Source: Anisus vortex
Taxonomy: Eukaryota; Mollusca; Gastropoda; Planorbidae
Direction: 5' to 3'
Assembly (NCBI GenBank): GCA_949126835.1
Contig: OX421498.1
Coordinates: 31,770,081-31,834,080 of the forward strand
Length of the DNA stretch: 64,000 nt
In this document: in pieces, positions 10,591 through 22,615 of the stretch
How positions within the stretch are numbered: position 1 is the first letter of the stretch
How the letters are laid out: each line of letters opens with the position of its first letter
Position numbers and translations under genes: made by a program
Notes under the pieces: model-generated
Told to the model about the DNA's origin: nothing
What the model saw: the letters and a program-made list of their open reading frames with translations, nothing else
Databases searched by the model: none

Positions 10591-12049
10591 GGAAGCTGTA
10601 TAAGATAGTCATCTGTTGTCAACTGCAAGGCATTTGCTCTACTTTCAGCTTTTGGTTTAATTTACTCTAGATCTAGTGACCATATTTTATCGCACATGAA
10701 AACTGTTTCAAGCTTACCAAGAGATCACTTAAACTTGACCCCTCAGAAGGTGATAAATATATACCTGACATTGAACAATTAGCGAAGAGCATTCAAGGAA
10801 AAGGCGCTCATTAATTGATACAAGTTACAAGCTAATTACATTCAAAAGAGGTTTTATGCTCATCTCTCTTAATTAATCTAAAACATTTTTTTTTGCTTTA
10901 TTATTGTAATAAATATAACAGGCTTATATACTAGCATGTGATTGTTGTAATTATTAATGTTTTAAAGAAATAAACTCCTTAATTTGACTTTATTAATGCA
11001 GAAAATGTGTTTTTTTTACAAGGAAAATTTATTTTATACATCTAATTACACATTAAAAAAGAGCATAATGCTGAATTTGTATAAAGAATAATTTATACTT
11101 TACACTAGTTATGTTAAAGCAATTGACTCGTTTGACATCACTAGCATCTAATTTGAAGAATTTAATTGAAGGGAGATAATTAAACCGTTTTCTTTATAAT
11201 AAAAATAGTATTTATAAAGCAAACATAGTGTAGGCTTTAAGCGCATAAATAAACAGGAGCACAAAACATAGGCTACAAGTGATCACATATAATAGTTTTC
11301 TTGTTTGTTTCCTTGTAAAAAAAAAAGACTTACAATTTATAATTTTAAAAAGAATCAAATTATAAAAGATAGTTGAAAATTATATTAATACACGCATAAA
11401 GAAATTATATGTACGTTTTCAAACATTACATTAACTACCCAGATTGTATGATTACTACGTATCTCTTCCGCGTAAGTGTTATTTTCCTTTGACGTGTTTG
11501 TCGTGTCAGCATGTTCTAATTTTTTTTTAAATATTATAGTAAAGGAATTCTCAGTTAGGCTGTGATCAAACTACAAATAATTTATAGATATTACTAGAAT
11601 AATATCTCGACAACTAACTTTAATACATATACACTTATAATGCTTAAGTTGAGTAATGAAACTGTATTTGCTATGAATTGATTTTAAAAAAAAAGATGCT
11701 AATAACATAGGCCTACATTAATTTTGTTTTATTAAATATAAAACGCTTTAATGATTTTCTCTATTACGTTTCTTTTCTTTTCCTGGGGGGCGGGGGGGGG
11801 TGGCTGAACCAGGGCAGAACCGTGGTTACGCCCTTCACTTAAGAGCCGAAAGGCTGGTCCGTTTTTTTTAGGGCAATTATAACTCAATTATAGTATGGTG
11901 AACAATCAGTATTAGCTTTATAGTACACATTTCCATTGCTGCAACTTTTCTTTTTTGGTTCAGATTTACTAAGGCCTAATCCTTAGACTTGGACTTCAGT
12001 AAGTGCAAGAATGCAATCACTACCAGTGAGTACTAGTTTGTAGCACCTT

Positions 12050-12207
12050 CAGGGCCGTATTTAAGATTTTGGGGGCCCTGTTCCCAAATTTATGTGTGGG
12101 GGCCCCTCGTGGCCTCGCTCTGCCTTCCACATACCTCATAATAGTGCCGTTAATTCATGTTACAGTCTGTTAAATCATAAATTGTATGGTGCCTAAATAC
12201 GCCACTG
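12050..12207. mobile_element. Short hAT MITE next to SLC45 exon 2
   Basis: The ends CAGGGCCGTATTTAAG and CCTAAATACGCCACTG are inverted. The flanks AGCACCTT and AACACCTC match at six of eight positions, an aged target duplication. It is the same family as the 339-bp element at 50795-51133, sharing the 'GGGGGCCCCTCGTGGCCTCG' block. It ends only 62 bp before the exon 2 acceptor cut. Confidence 0.8.
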
Positions 12208-12269
12208 AACACCTCATGCATTATTTTAACTTCAACTCTAATTGGTTATACCTGACTTGTTATTTCCAG

Positions 12270-12599
12270 ATAGTGTACGGAGGTAACCCCAACGCGCCGC
12301 CCATGAGCAGCGAAGGGCGCGCCTACGACGAGGGTGTGCGCGTGGCCAGCTGGGGTCTGCTGCTGCACTGCATCTGCTCGGCCGTCTTCTCCTTCTTCAT
12401 AGAGCGCCTCACCGCGGCGTACGGCTACAAGACGACCTTCACCCTGGGCATGGTGACCTTCGTGTTCTCCATGATGGGCATCGTGCTGATTCGCCACATC
12501 TACTTCGTCAACCTGATGGCCGCGGCCACGGGGTTCGCCTACTCCACCATCACCACCATACCATTCATGCTGGTCTCGAAATATCATGCCGATAAAAAG
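12270..12599 (+). CDS. SLC45A3-like: SLC45-family transporter, coding exon 2
   Basis: 110 codons, phase 0 at both ends, from acceptor TTTCCAG to AAAAAG/GTAAAG. Translates residues 382-491: an extracellular stretch 'IVYGGNPNAPP', then TM8 'VASWGLLLHCICSAVFSFF', 'IERLTAAYGYK', TM9 'TTFTLGMVTFVFSMMGIVL' and TM10 near 'NLMAAATGFAYSTITTIPF', ending 'KYHADKK'. The open frame continues into the intron to 13040, but GC content drops at the donor and the tail becomes low-complexity, so readthrough is not favoured. Confidence 0.92.
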
Positions 12600-13893
12600 G
12601 TAAAGCAAATTCGAGTTTTTTATTTATTTATTCTGATTGCTGGGCTTTCATCAAGCTCAAGCGGAACTGAAAGCAGCATAGATAGAAGTAGGTCGGTACG
12701 GGAAGGGTTAATCTATATCTATCAATATATCTATATCTTTCTATATCTGTCTATATCTATTCATGTATATCTATATATATCTATCCATTTATCTCTTTCT
12801 CTCTCTCTATCTCCCTTCACACTCTCTCTCTGTACTGGCCACACAATTCTTAGGTTTGCAGATGGTTTGCTTGGTAGTAAAAGCACACGAAGAAGCCTGA
12901 GTTCATGTCATCTGCATTTGTTAAGTTTAAGAAAAGTGCAGTGCTGTTCTGGCCACACTTTCCTCATGGTTAGCAATAAATGCTTCATAAACTGCGATTC
13001 TCGTCATTACCAGCCCCATGAAACATTAGATCTCAAATAATTAGATCTTTTAACAAATTTTTTTTTATATTTATGCCTATTGTTACAACATTTCATGAAG
13101 TTTTGTTTGTCAAAATTAAGATTCAGTATCAATTAACAAACATCAACTTAGATCTATATTTATATTTAGGCTACTAGTAAAATTACCCGGCTTTGCCAGG
13201 GGTAACAATTAGGCATACATTGGAGAACGCATGGTACATATATTCTGCTTTATATAATATTATAGAGATAAAGATCTTTAAAGAGAGAGATAGCATATTA
13301 ATTTTTGTCATTTTCAATTTTAAGTTACTTAACTTGATTTTGATGGTCTAAATACTTGTTTAAATAACGTAATATTGTGCAAATTGTTATTCAAGGCACA
13401 TACAGGAAACAATATTTATTACAAAAGTAAAATATATGACAAAAAAATTAACCAATGGGAATCGTAATCTACACACACAGTCTACTTTATAAATATAGAT
13501 ATATAATATAGATATACAATATCTATATATCTATAGATATGGGTCAATTTGGTCCGACGGGATACTTTACTTTATAAATTTACAATATACATAAACAATA
13601 CTTTATTTTATTATTATTGATTAGATTTATATCTTAAACTTTAAATTAATGGATTCATATTGTATTACCCAGAACAAATTTTTTTTTAACATCATTAAAT
13701 TAGTTCTAATATATCAACTACTAATACAATAAAAAATTAAATGTGTTTTGGAAAGAGATTGTCTAGAATAGAAAATATATAGCATGTTATGGAAATCTGG
13801 AAGGATGTGTTATATTATCAAGTATATAACAGCTTGAATGCCAAATTATGAAATATTTTTAATAAACACTGGTCCTGAATTTTATTTTTCCAG
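12600..13893 (+). other. SLC45 intron 2
   Basis: Contains a (TCTATA)n/(CT)n tract at about 12713-12830, a Helitron-like hairpin motif (ACCCGGCTTTGCCAGGGG, near 13187) and a SINE-tail scrap (GGTCCGACGGGATACTTTAC, near 13550). Ends at TTTTTCCAG. Confidence 0.75.
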
Positions 13894-14175
13894 CTGTACT
13901 TTGCCGACCTGCCCCCTGCACTTCTGTCAGACACGGAGCGAGGAATCGGCTCGGACATGGCCGTCCTGGACTGGTCCTACTTCCTGTCGCAGGTGATCAT
14001 GACTGCGTCCATGGGCACCATCGTCCACATCACTGGCACCATCGTGTCCTACATGGTGACTGCTGGGGCCATGGGCATCTTGTCCATCTACTATATTGGG
14101 AACATCATAGAGAACGAGCAGCAGGCCCGGAGGTGCATCTCTAGCAAAGGCAATCAACATATCAGATTCTTATAA
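13894..14175 (+). CDS. SLC45A3-like: SLC45-family transporter, terminal coding exon
   Basis: 94 codons including TAA; residues 492-584. 'LYFADLPPALLSD' leads into TM11 'WSYFLSQVIMTASMGTIV' and TM12 'YMVTAGAMGILSIYYIG', then a short cytoplasmic tail. The 'AVLDWSYFLSQV' segment corresponds to a conserved SLC45A3 region just before TM11. With the other exons this completes a 12-TM carrier of 584 aa, close to the 553 aa I recall for human SLC45A3; the excess lies mainly in the central loop. Confidence 0.92.
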   Translation: MYFADLPPALLSDTERGIGSDMAVLDWSYFLSQVIMTASMGTIVHITGTIVSYMVTAGAMGILSIYYIGNIIENEQQARRCISSKGNQHIRFL

Positions 14176-15330
14176 AAGATGAAACATCTGGTTGTGGACT
14201 CACAGTTCCTTTGGATGCTCTGGAGTCAATCAATTTTTATTTATTTATTTTGTAAACATACCATATTTTGGGAGCTTTAATGTATTTTGGACAAATCAGG
14301 TTATTTTGTTTTTGAATACAATTAAGTTTGATTTTAAAACTATTTCTGTATATAATTTGTTTACTCTTTTACACTCGATCAATTTTTACTGTTTTATTAT
14401 GTGTGGGTTTGTTTATTTGTGGGGAGGGCCATTCTTAGTTTTACAATGTTGGTGCTCTCCCTTCCTGCCAAGAGTTACTGGACTTGGATCATGTTTTCCT
14501 TCCAATTAACTACTGAAACATTTTCTATTTTCTGATAAAGGTAAACGAAATGATTCAGTTTGATAGTTAAATGCTTCTTATCATACCACATTATTTACAG
14601 CAGGGATTCCCAAACTGTTTGCCATATCCAGCTCATCAGGGTATCAACTCAAGCCCACACAATATGTTCTGTACAGTATGCATTTGTTAATATACTGGTA
14701 TATATATTTTCAAACAGGATTCTGACCCACAACATTGACCCAAGCCACGTTTAAAAAAAACTTATTGTCCCCGTTTTACAGTTTATGTATAAAATTATGA
14801 AACATTGTGTGTTGTGTGATAAAATGGAGGGTCTGCCCCCTGCAAGATTTCCCATGCTTCCATCCAAAGTAAAGAATTCTTCTAGCTACTGTGATCCCAT
14901 AGGACCTAGCAGTACAAAATGGTGGGAAGGGAAACACAGATGTGAGTACACAGCTGTTACATAAGCTCATCTGATAAAAGTAACAAAAGTATGAAAGGTG
15001 TCAAGAAAAAAAAGTGAACGTTATTGAAAATATGGAGTTTTGCATGTGCCAATTTTTGCTTTTCTAGTCACATATAAATTGTGTGGATGATACTGGGAGA
15101 TCATTCAAGTCCTTTTTATAGCAGTGCTATGAAAGATAAATAGATATATATTATGTATCTTTATTTTTTTTTTACAAATATACATTTGCTGTTGCTCTTT
15201 CTTTACAATGTGGTGTATTCAATCAGAAATAAATGTGAGTTATACAGTTCTTCACAGACTATGCCCTTCAATAGTCTTCCTATTATACTCTGTATACACT
15301 GTCTCTTGTAGGCAGCAACTCACTGGGGTA

Positions 15331-15622
15331 TAGATGCCAACACTAAACAGCAGTAGATGGCTACACTATACAGCAGTAGATGCCAACACTATACAGCAGT
15401 AGATGCCAACACTATACAGCAGTAGATGCCAACACTATACAGCAGTAGATGGCTACACTATACAGCAGTAGATGCCAACACTATACAGCAGTAGATGCCA
15501 ACACTATACAGCAGTAGATGGCTACACTATACAGCAGTAGATGCCAACACTATACAGCAGTAGATGGCTACACTATACAGCAGTAGATGCCAACACTATA
15601 CAGCAGTAGATGGCTACACTAT
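15331..15622. repeat. 23-bp minisatellite, 13 units of two types
   Basis: The units are CAGCAGTAGATG + CCAAC + ACTATA or the same with GGCTAC replacing GCCAAC. The order of the two types, C and G, is C G C C C G C C G C G C G. Units are almost identical, so the array is young. Confidence 0.95.
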
Positions 15623-16275
15623 TCGACTGGCCATTGCTCAGTCTTGTCTGTACATTTACTCTGAGAAGATAAATAATATCATCTTTAGTTTATCGTTAAA
15701 ACTACCCTATAAATTATTATACTGTTGGATAGGAGTCAGTACATATAGATTCTTCAGGAAACACAATTCCATTTTATCAAAGCCATGGCAACTCTCCAAG
15801 TTGTTTGTATTTTTATAATAATGTCTGCATGAGCCTTAGATACATTTGTAAGCATTATGAAATTTTTGTTGTGAAAATGTAACTCTATAAAAAAAAAAGC
15901 AAATGTTGTTTCAAAACTCTGTGATTTCTCAAGTTGCACTAAAGAAACCATAACATCTGTATTTATTATGCATTGATTTTTTTCATATTTACAATAATGT
16001 ACATTGATGGATATTCATGTATTAATGGAATGGGGCATCCTACATTTCTGTATGTTTTGTAGGGATATGGGGTTTTCATCAGCCTGTAGTACTCTACAAG
16101 CGTGGATCGTGCTTGTGGATCATGCTGAATGCTGATAGTGGTGTGCTGCCAGATTTTTTGTTACTGTTTTATCTAAATGTCAAGTAAACCATATTTTTTA
16201 TCAGTTTTTTTTTTTAAAGTTACATTGAATTGTGATATGTTGACCTGATTTTTGTTTAAAGTTTGATCAATTTTT

Positions 16276-16298
16276 TTCTCTCTCTCTCTCTCTCTCTT
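16276..16298. repeat. (CT)n microsatellite
   Basis: A short pure CTCTCT run. Confidence 0.85.
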
Positions 16299-16894
16299 TG
16301 TATATACATATAAGGTTTGCTTGTTTGTTCAAGGAAAGAAAATAATTTGTTGTAGATTTTTAACTGTGAGATTGTCACATATTAAAAACTAATAAATATT
16401 TGTATGGTAACTTGTGGGCTTTAGAAATGCTTTTTTTATTTGTATTGTTAGTTGTAGAAATGGAATTATTTCTTCTAGAATTTTATGTCATTGTTTCAGT
16501 AATCAACACAAGAAAATAATTCTATTGAATGCATAATTTCTTTACAATAGCATGTATTTAATCATTTTAGCCTTCTGCTGCAAATAATTTTTATAATTGA
16601 GCTACTACATATTTATTACGCTTTTTTTTTTCATAAACAATTATTCCACTATATTTTATTGGTTTTACAAAATACTTTTTTATTCAACTTTATAGAATGC
16701 TATTTATAAACCTGCCAATATTTTGTAAATGTTTTGAAACAACCCAAGGTGTATATAACTACAAAGTAATGATGTGCTCTTGTCAGAGTTGTGTCTCTAG
16801 AAATATTATGCTCAACTGTGTTACACTTTCACTGTATGTTGCATGCAGTTACAGAAGGTTCTCTGTAGAATTATGCACTGTGCATGTCTAACTC

Positions 16895-17158
16895 ATGGGA
16901 CACGGTGGCTGTGCAGCAGCGCATTTGGCTGGCGTACAAGAGGTCCCTCGTTCAAATCCTTGTGCAGGCTAGGAATTTTTCCCGGACTTGGAGAGTGTCC
17001 CTGAGACTACCCAGCTCTGATGGGTACCTGACCTTAGTTGGGGTAAAGTAAAGGCGGCTGTGCATAGTGCTGGCCACACAATCACCTAGTATGCCATGGC
17101 CACAGAAACTGGTGAACGCTGCTTCACCGGACCTATTCAATCCGACGGGTACTTTACT
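16895..17158 (+). repeat. SINE family A, near full-length
   Basis: Head CACGGTGGCTGTGCAGCAGC with B-box GTTCAAATCC, body CTACCCAGCTCTGATGGG and TTAGTTGGGGTAAAGTAAAG, GCTGGCCACACAATC, and tail CCGACGGGTACTTTAC. One of the most complete copies in the window. Confidence 0.85.
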
Positions 17159-17550
17159 AACTTTTATGTGACTAACTCAAAAGTATCTGAGAGTGAGCTG
17201 GATAATGGACTTTATTATAGAACTATTCTCTTTGTATGTACTGGATTGTTGGTTGTTTTATTTATGGTTTAAGTAAAGACACTATGTAACTTACAATCAA
17301 TGCATTTACTTTAGGTTATATATATATAATATACATGTGGGGATTGTAAAACTTGATGATGAATTGTTTTATTATTTTAAAGAAAAGATGTAAATAATTT
17401 TTTTGGACTACTTTTTTCAGAAATTTATTTAATGAAACTTTTATGGAAGTGTTAATAATTATCATTAATTATGCATGACATGACTTTGACTATTATTTGA
17501 AAGGAGCACAAGGTAATCAACATATTTCAGAAAATAAGAGTAGATTATAT

Positions 17551-17786
17551 ATGAGTCACTGTGGCACCAAATATCCTGGTTTCTAATTCTGATAAAGGCT
17601 AGAATTTTTTCCTGTGTCTGAAGGGCATCCCTGAGTCTACCAATCTACCTGACTTAAGTTGGGGCAAAGTAAAATCGACTGGGCATTGTACTGACCACAC
17701 AATCCCATAGTATGCCATGGCCAGAGAAAGTGGGGAACGCTGCTTGACTGGCCCTATGGATCAATTTGATCTGAAAGGATGACTAA
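17551..17786 (+). repeat. SINE family A, diverged copy
   Basis: Recognisable blocks GAGTCTACC, TTAAGTTGGGGCAAAGTAAA and GGCCAGAGAAAG..GGGGAACGC; the head is decayed. It follows the previous copy by about 390 bp in the same orientation. Confidence 0.7.
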
Positions 17787-20230
17787 ACTTAAATAGATGA
17801 GAAATGTATTTTCTGTTACTAAATATTATTTACTCACTGATCTGGGTTTCTATCATTATAGTTTTTACTTGTTTTTATCAAAGTTTTTTCACAGTTTTAA
17901 TGACATGCAAGTTATTGTCGTTTTTTTTTTATCAAGTTTATTGTTCTATCTCTCACTCTCTGGCATGTAAGTCATCACCTCCATCATCATCTGTAACACC
18001 AAAATGCAGTCTACAGCTATCCACCAAATCAAATATAAACTATGCTTTAATCAATCAGTATTTGATGTAACCAAAGACTGTGATAAGATGGACCGCTTGC
18101 TTTAATATTTCTGCTATTTGATAACTTGAAACACTTGGTTTTGGAATTTCCGATCACATACGGTCCTCTGCACTTCCGGTTTAGTAATTCGCTAATGTAA
18201 AATTTATATTAAAGTTAAAAGTTGTATAAGCTGAAGTCTAAAGACAGTTTTATAGGCTGAGCACTGAAAAAACAAGTGTTAAGCTCTAAAAATGGAGCAA
18301 GCCCTTCATCTCATGATAGTGTTTGATAAATATTGATATAACTGAAAGATATCGAGTAAAGGGAAATAGCTCCATGTATTTTTCAAAAGTATTAGGTTGA
18401 TTACAGTTGTAGCCCTTTTAGACATTGGGAACCCACTGCAGATATTGGTTGATTTTATTTTTAGTTAGATAATGTTTGTTTTTTCTTTACTGGTTGAAAT
18501 TAGATTCCTTTTGTTCAATTTTGCTATAGTTCCACACTAAGAGGAAATGTAGTGTTGAACTATAGCAAAATTTAAGTCTTAGTCTGTTGCAATGTGTTTT
18601 TCCCTGCTTGTGTCCTTAGATAGAGATCTTAAGGATAAAGCATTGATCCCTAAATCTTCTGTCTGTGTTGTAATAGGCTGTCTAGTTTTACTGCCGCTTG
18701 ATCTACATTAAACTCACTTCATTAAGGCATGTTACCATTTAGAAAGTAACTTGATTTTGGTCAGCCCAGCCCTATATATTTTTATTGCCCCTGTACCCTC
18801 CCTATCTGGCAGGTATTTGTTCTAAACAAGAACCAGTGATCTTCTATGGAACATCTAACAAACTTAATTATCCAAAGAAATTGATGTCTCTGTAGCATTC
18901 TATGCCTCGAGAGACGACCTTTTACCCTTGTAGGACCTCATGTGGCTCAAGAGACTTTTTTCTGGAAATACAGACATGGTCACACTGGCTGCAGATGAAA
19001 GCAGTGAAGGGTATTACCTTTTCTTCCACCTTCTTCTGCCAACTGTTAAAATTGATGTATAGAACAGAAAATATTCCAACTAGAGTCTAATATGGTTATT
19101 TTTTTTGGGTGTGAGTGTGATATTTATAAGTTTTATAATCCTAGATTGATTTATTAAAGGAGAGGGTCTAACATTATAAAGTATTATGCACGCTTGAGTT
19201 ATTTTATAAAAGTTCTGTTGAACAGAAAGCCTTGTTTGGCAAGTGGCTGATACTCTCATCATATGTACTTTATTTTATTTTGTGTTTTAAAACCAATGTT
19301 AAATACTCAGTACCCAGTTCTGGTGTACTGTACTCTAAATTATAAATTATATTATTTATATAATATAACATATTAAGATTATTTCTGTGTTTAAAGTGGT
19401 GCATTAGTCATCCAGTTTATTGTTAAAAAAATTTAAAGAAATATTAATGAATTAATGGGCAAAACAATATGTACATTCCTTCATAAACTTTGCATTGTTA
19501 TTATTTTTTCCAAAGCAAGTTTTCTTGTTTGCTAATGTTCATAATGATAGAGGAACAGGTAAATTCTAGTGTATTATCAGTATTTCATATTTACTGTATA
19601 ACTGTGATTTTCAATCCCAGATTGTCAAACAAGTCAAACATAAATTAATTCATCAACATCACAGGATCTATGACTTTTGTTTGTGTATTGAGAAATGAGA
19701 CATGCCTAAATATCAGCATCTACTTCTTAATATCATCATCTACTTCTAATCTTTGTATTTTATTTTGAGGGTTTATGCATGTATTTATACTAATTTTTTT
19801 TAGAACAAAATGTCAAGCTTAGATCTCAAAGTAATTATAAAACCTGTTGTTGGGGCAAGTGAGTAAATCAGATACATGTGTTGTAAATACTTGGGACCAT
19901 TCTTGATCATACTTGATGTGAAGAAAATACTCTGTATATTTTTGAACTGCCATTTTCCAACCAAACTTCCACTTTGTGTCTTCACACATGAGGGTTTTCT
20001 CAGGCTATTCACTCTATTCATATTTTGATCATATATAGTAATGTATAATATATGCTTTTAAAATTATGATGACTATTTAAAAAAAAAATGAAACAAATTT
20101 CTATTAGCCAAATAAACATGTATCTCATTTGTTGTTTTGTTTCAGAGTGATTTGTAAAACTATTATTTGCATGTTATCCAAATTAACAACTATAATACCG
20201 GTATATATATATATAAAAACAGAAAATAAA
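17787..20230. other. Intergenic DNA, no gene recognised
   Basis: AT-rich; the reading frames are short and lack coding character. The hairpin at 18517-18572 is the only structured item noted. Confidence 0.6.
18517..18572. other. Near-perfect hairpin, 22-bp arms
   Basis: The arms at 18517-18538 and 18551-18572 are complementary at 21 of 22 positions, with a 12-nt loop (AAGAGGAAATGT). The left arm begins AATTTTGCTATAGTTC and the right arm ends GAACTATAGCAAAATT. Two more T-A pairs follow after a mismatch. No flanking duplication marks it as a MITE. It may be an RNA hairpin, a tiny palindromic element or chance; nothing shows transcription. Confidence 0.6.
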
Positions 20231-20233
20231 TTA

Positions 20234-20239
20234 TTTATT
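20234..20239 (-). terminator. Candidate poly(A) signal for the minus-strand unknown gene
   Basis: TTTATT on plus is AATAAA on minus, about 0.9 kb downstream of the stop at 21140. The site is plausible but unproven in this AT-rich DNA. Confidence 0.35.
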
Positions 20240-21139
20240 TGTAAACATTTTATTTTGAAAACAAAACATTCTGTTCAGTATATAACATTCAATGAGCACA
20301 GTTAAAATACTTTGAATTTATACATTTTAGTTAATAAACAAAAGAAAAATTTATATACAACATTCTATCTACACTTTTTAAATTGTTTTTTTTTTATAAA
20401 TTTTTAAACAGTTTAGTAAAAAAAAATAAATTATGTACAACATTCTATCAACAATTTTAGATTCTTTTTTTAAAATTGTTTTAGTACTTTTAGTTAGAAA
20501 ATAAGATTTTTTTACAAAATTACAAAGTTTCATAACATGAAAGTAATAAATCAATACAAGTACATACAGTATATATACTAAATTATCTAAAGAAATAGTG
20601 TTGTTGTATTATTCATTTTGTAAAGATCTTGGCACAGTGTTTTATGGCATCTAATCAGTCAACGTTTGTGTGGGGGGTGGGGGCAGATGCTTGAAATATA
20701 ATGACTAGAAGGGTAAAATAGGAGTGATGTGTGTTTGTGATCATGCATCCAACTTGAATAGAGATTCAAACAGCGATCAAGGAAATGCCATTTCAGAAAT
20801 CATACACATAAAATGGTTCAAATGCAAAAAGAATATAACTTCAAACAATTCTTGAAAGACTTCAAATAGGATATACACATATATATATATTTAAAAAACA
20901 AAACATTTTGTTGAGATTACCCAAGGACACAACTCAAATATTTCACAAAGTAATACAGTAACCTAAAATAGCGTTGTTGTAAAAAAAAATGGCAATGTGT
21001 AGAAATGTATTGATTGCGTGGACTGTACCAGATTGTGTAGACTTTACAAGACTGCAATTAATCTGTCAATGTTTCTATTAACAGTAGAAAAGAAAATGAA
21101 CTATTTACAAGAGTAAATATTTGTACTTCACGATGAACA

Positions 21140-21876
21140 TCAAAAAGAATTGGGAGCCAGAACGTTCAAATCCTTTTTGGTGACCTTCACCTTTTCTCCT
21201 TCTGTGGCTTTCGTGAGCCAGGCTCCGAACTGACGAGTGCGGGCCAAGAGGCCTAAGCCTGAGCTGCTGGAATGGTCCACCTGCCCTATGGTATCCGTGG
21301 TGTCCATGACCACCCTCTGGCCGAGCGGCCGGTTCTTATCTTGATCCATTTGTCCGACAATGTTGGCCACTGCCTTGTCTGCGGTCTGCTCACCTATATA
21401 GGCGGTCAGGGCCCTGGTGTGTACGTCCGGGTCTACGCTGGACTCTGACTGGCTCAGGCAAAAACTTTTGCTCTGGTTCAGCTTCTGGAGAGCACCCTGC
21501 AGCTCAAGGTTAGGGGAGGACTGCCTGCGAGGCAGGGATGCGGCTGGCCTGTCCTGGGTCAGAAAGTCGTCCTTACCGCAGACTGACCAGTTGGTGTACA
21601 GGTGCTTCTGTGTGTTGTGGTGCTGGGACAGGAGAGCCCTGGACGAGTCCGACACAGTGCTTCGAAACTTTTGTATGACTTCTGTGTCAAAAGTGTCTTC
21701 TACCTCCTCACCTTGAGGGTTGGAGTAACGCCTGATGAATAAATGATGCTTCTCTAGTGCAGACTGTTGTTGCTGGGGGTGGTGTTGAGGTCCAGGGGTG
21801 GCTGTGATGCCAGCATGACCAAGGGATTGAAGAACAAGCTTTGTGTTATCATGCAAGTTCAATCGCATCTTATGAG
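21140..21876 (-). CDS. Unrecognised protein, terminal coding exon
   Basis: On the minus strand the exon starts after TTTTGTTCTCAG and runs 244 codons plus the TAA-type stop, taking one base of its first codon from the previous exon. The product looks hydrophilic and partly disordered: Gln/His-rich 'QHHPQQQQ', then 'FIRRYSNPQGEEVEDTFDTE', a Ser/Gln-rich middle, 'TADKAVANIVGQMDQDKNR' and a basic end 'KVTKKDLNVLAPNSF'. No catalytic motif, signal peptide or membrane segment is visible. Codon use and GC are clearly above the flanks, so it is a real exon. The matching phase of the exon at 31444 suggests one protein of about 319 aa, though extra small exons cannot be excluded. I do not recognise the family. 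Confidence 0.8.
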
Positions 21877-22615
21877 CTGAGAACAAAACAAAAAATAAAA
21901 AACTTAATAAATTACATTGAATAATTTAAAATCAAATTTCCTTGCAATATAACCCTTTAAATAAAACAAAAAAAGTTAAGACTAAAGTCTCAATTAATGC
22001 TTCTATTTATAATTATTAAGCACTTCACATCACCAGTGACACTGTATAATTATTTAACCAACCAGTGAACCAAACACCGTAAAATGACTTTTACTTTTAG
22101 TTACACAATAGATAAATAGCTACTGGACACACGCGTGACGTTACGGAACAAAATATAATTAGAAACACTTTTTAGTGACTGCATTTATAATATGGAGGCC
22201 TACATTATAGTTAAAGTGTATAGGCCTAACATAATCATAGCAGTTTAGTAGGCCTTATAAGCATCAAAACAATTTAAACTATCGCTACGGCTACGGGGAT
22301 TTTTTCTGAATGTTAAAATCGCCGCATTCATTCCGGTATTCACGATGATGTTGACCTACTTTAACACGTCATGATGATGAAATCCACAGTAACGCTAATT
22401 AACAAGACGTCACAGCCCTTCAAGCCTCAAGTTGGTAGTCCAAAACACACACAAGCACAAGCAAAATAGAAATGGCATGTCAAGTGAGACAACATCTAGC
22501 GTTGATTATCAATGGCATATTTGGTAGGCTCCGCTATTGTTTTGTCTACTGTTTTGAAACCTGATCATGCCTGATGCCCCTGGTGACAACACTGTGTGAC
22601 AACACTCGTAACTCA

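Larger units (their letters stand above)
6353..12269 (+). other. SLC45 intron 1 (5.9 kb), transposon-rich
   Basis: Bounded by GTGAGT and a TTATTTCCAG acceptor. It holds a reverse SINE fragment, a hAT element with an L2 inside, a SINE, a hAT relic and a MITE. 10600-12049 is AT-rich with no recognisable feature. Confidence 0.85.
14176..16396 (+). other. Probable SLC45 3' UTR and downstream region
   Basis: No coding sequence. Candidate poly(A) signals AATAAA occur at 15228-15233 and 16391-16396. If the second is used, a 23-bp minisatellite lies in the 3' UTR. A hAT-like terminus (CAGGGATTCCCAAACTG, near 14602) stands alone without a partner. Confidence 0.45.

Noticed and set aside
12186..13040. 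Single long frame through SLC45 exon 2 into the intron
   Set aside because: A good donor at 12600, the drop in GC and the low-complexity Ile/Tyr/Ser tail show that only 12270-12599 is coding.
14600..14760. Complete hAT insertion starting CAGGGATTCCCAAACTG
   Set aside because: No inverted partner or target duplication was found nearby, so it was kept only as a lone terminus.
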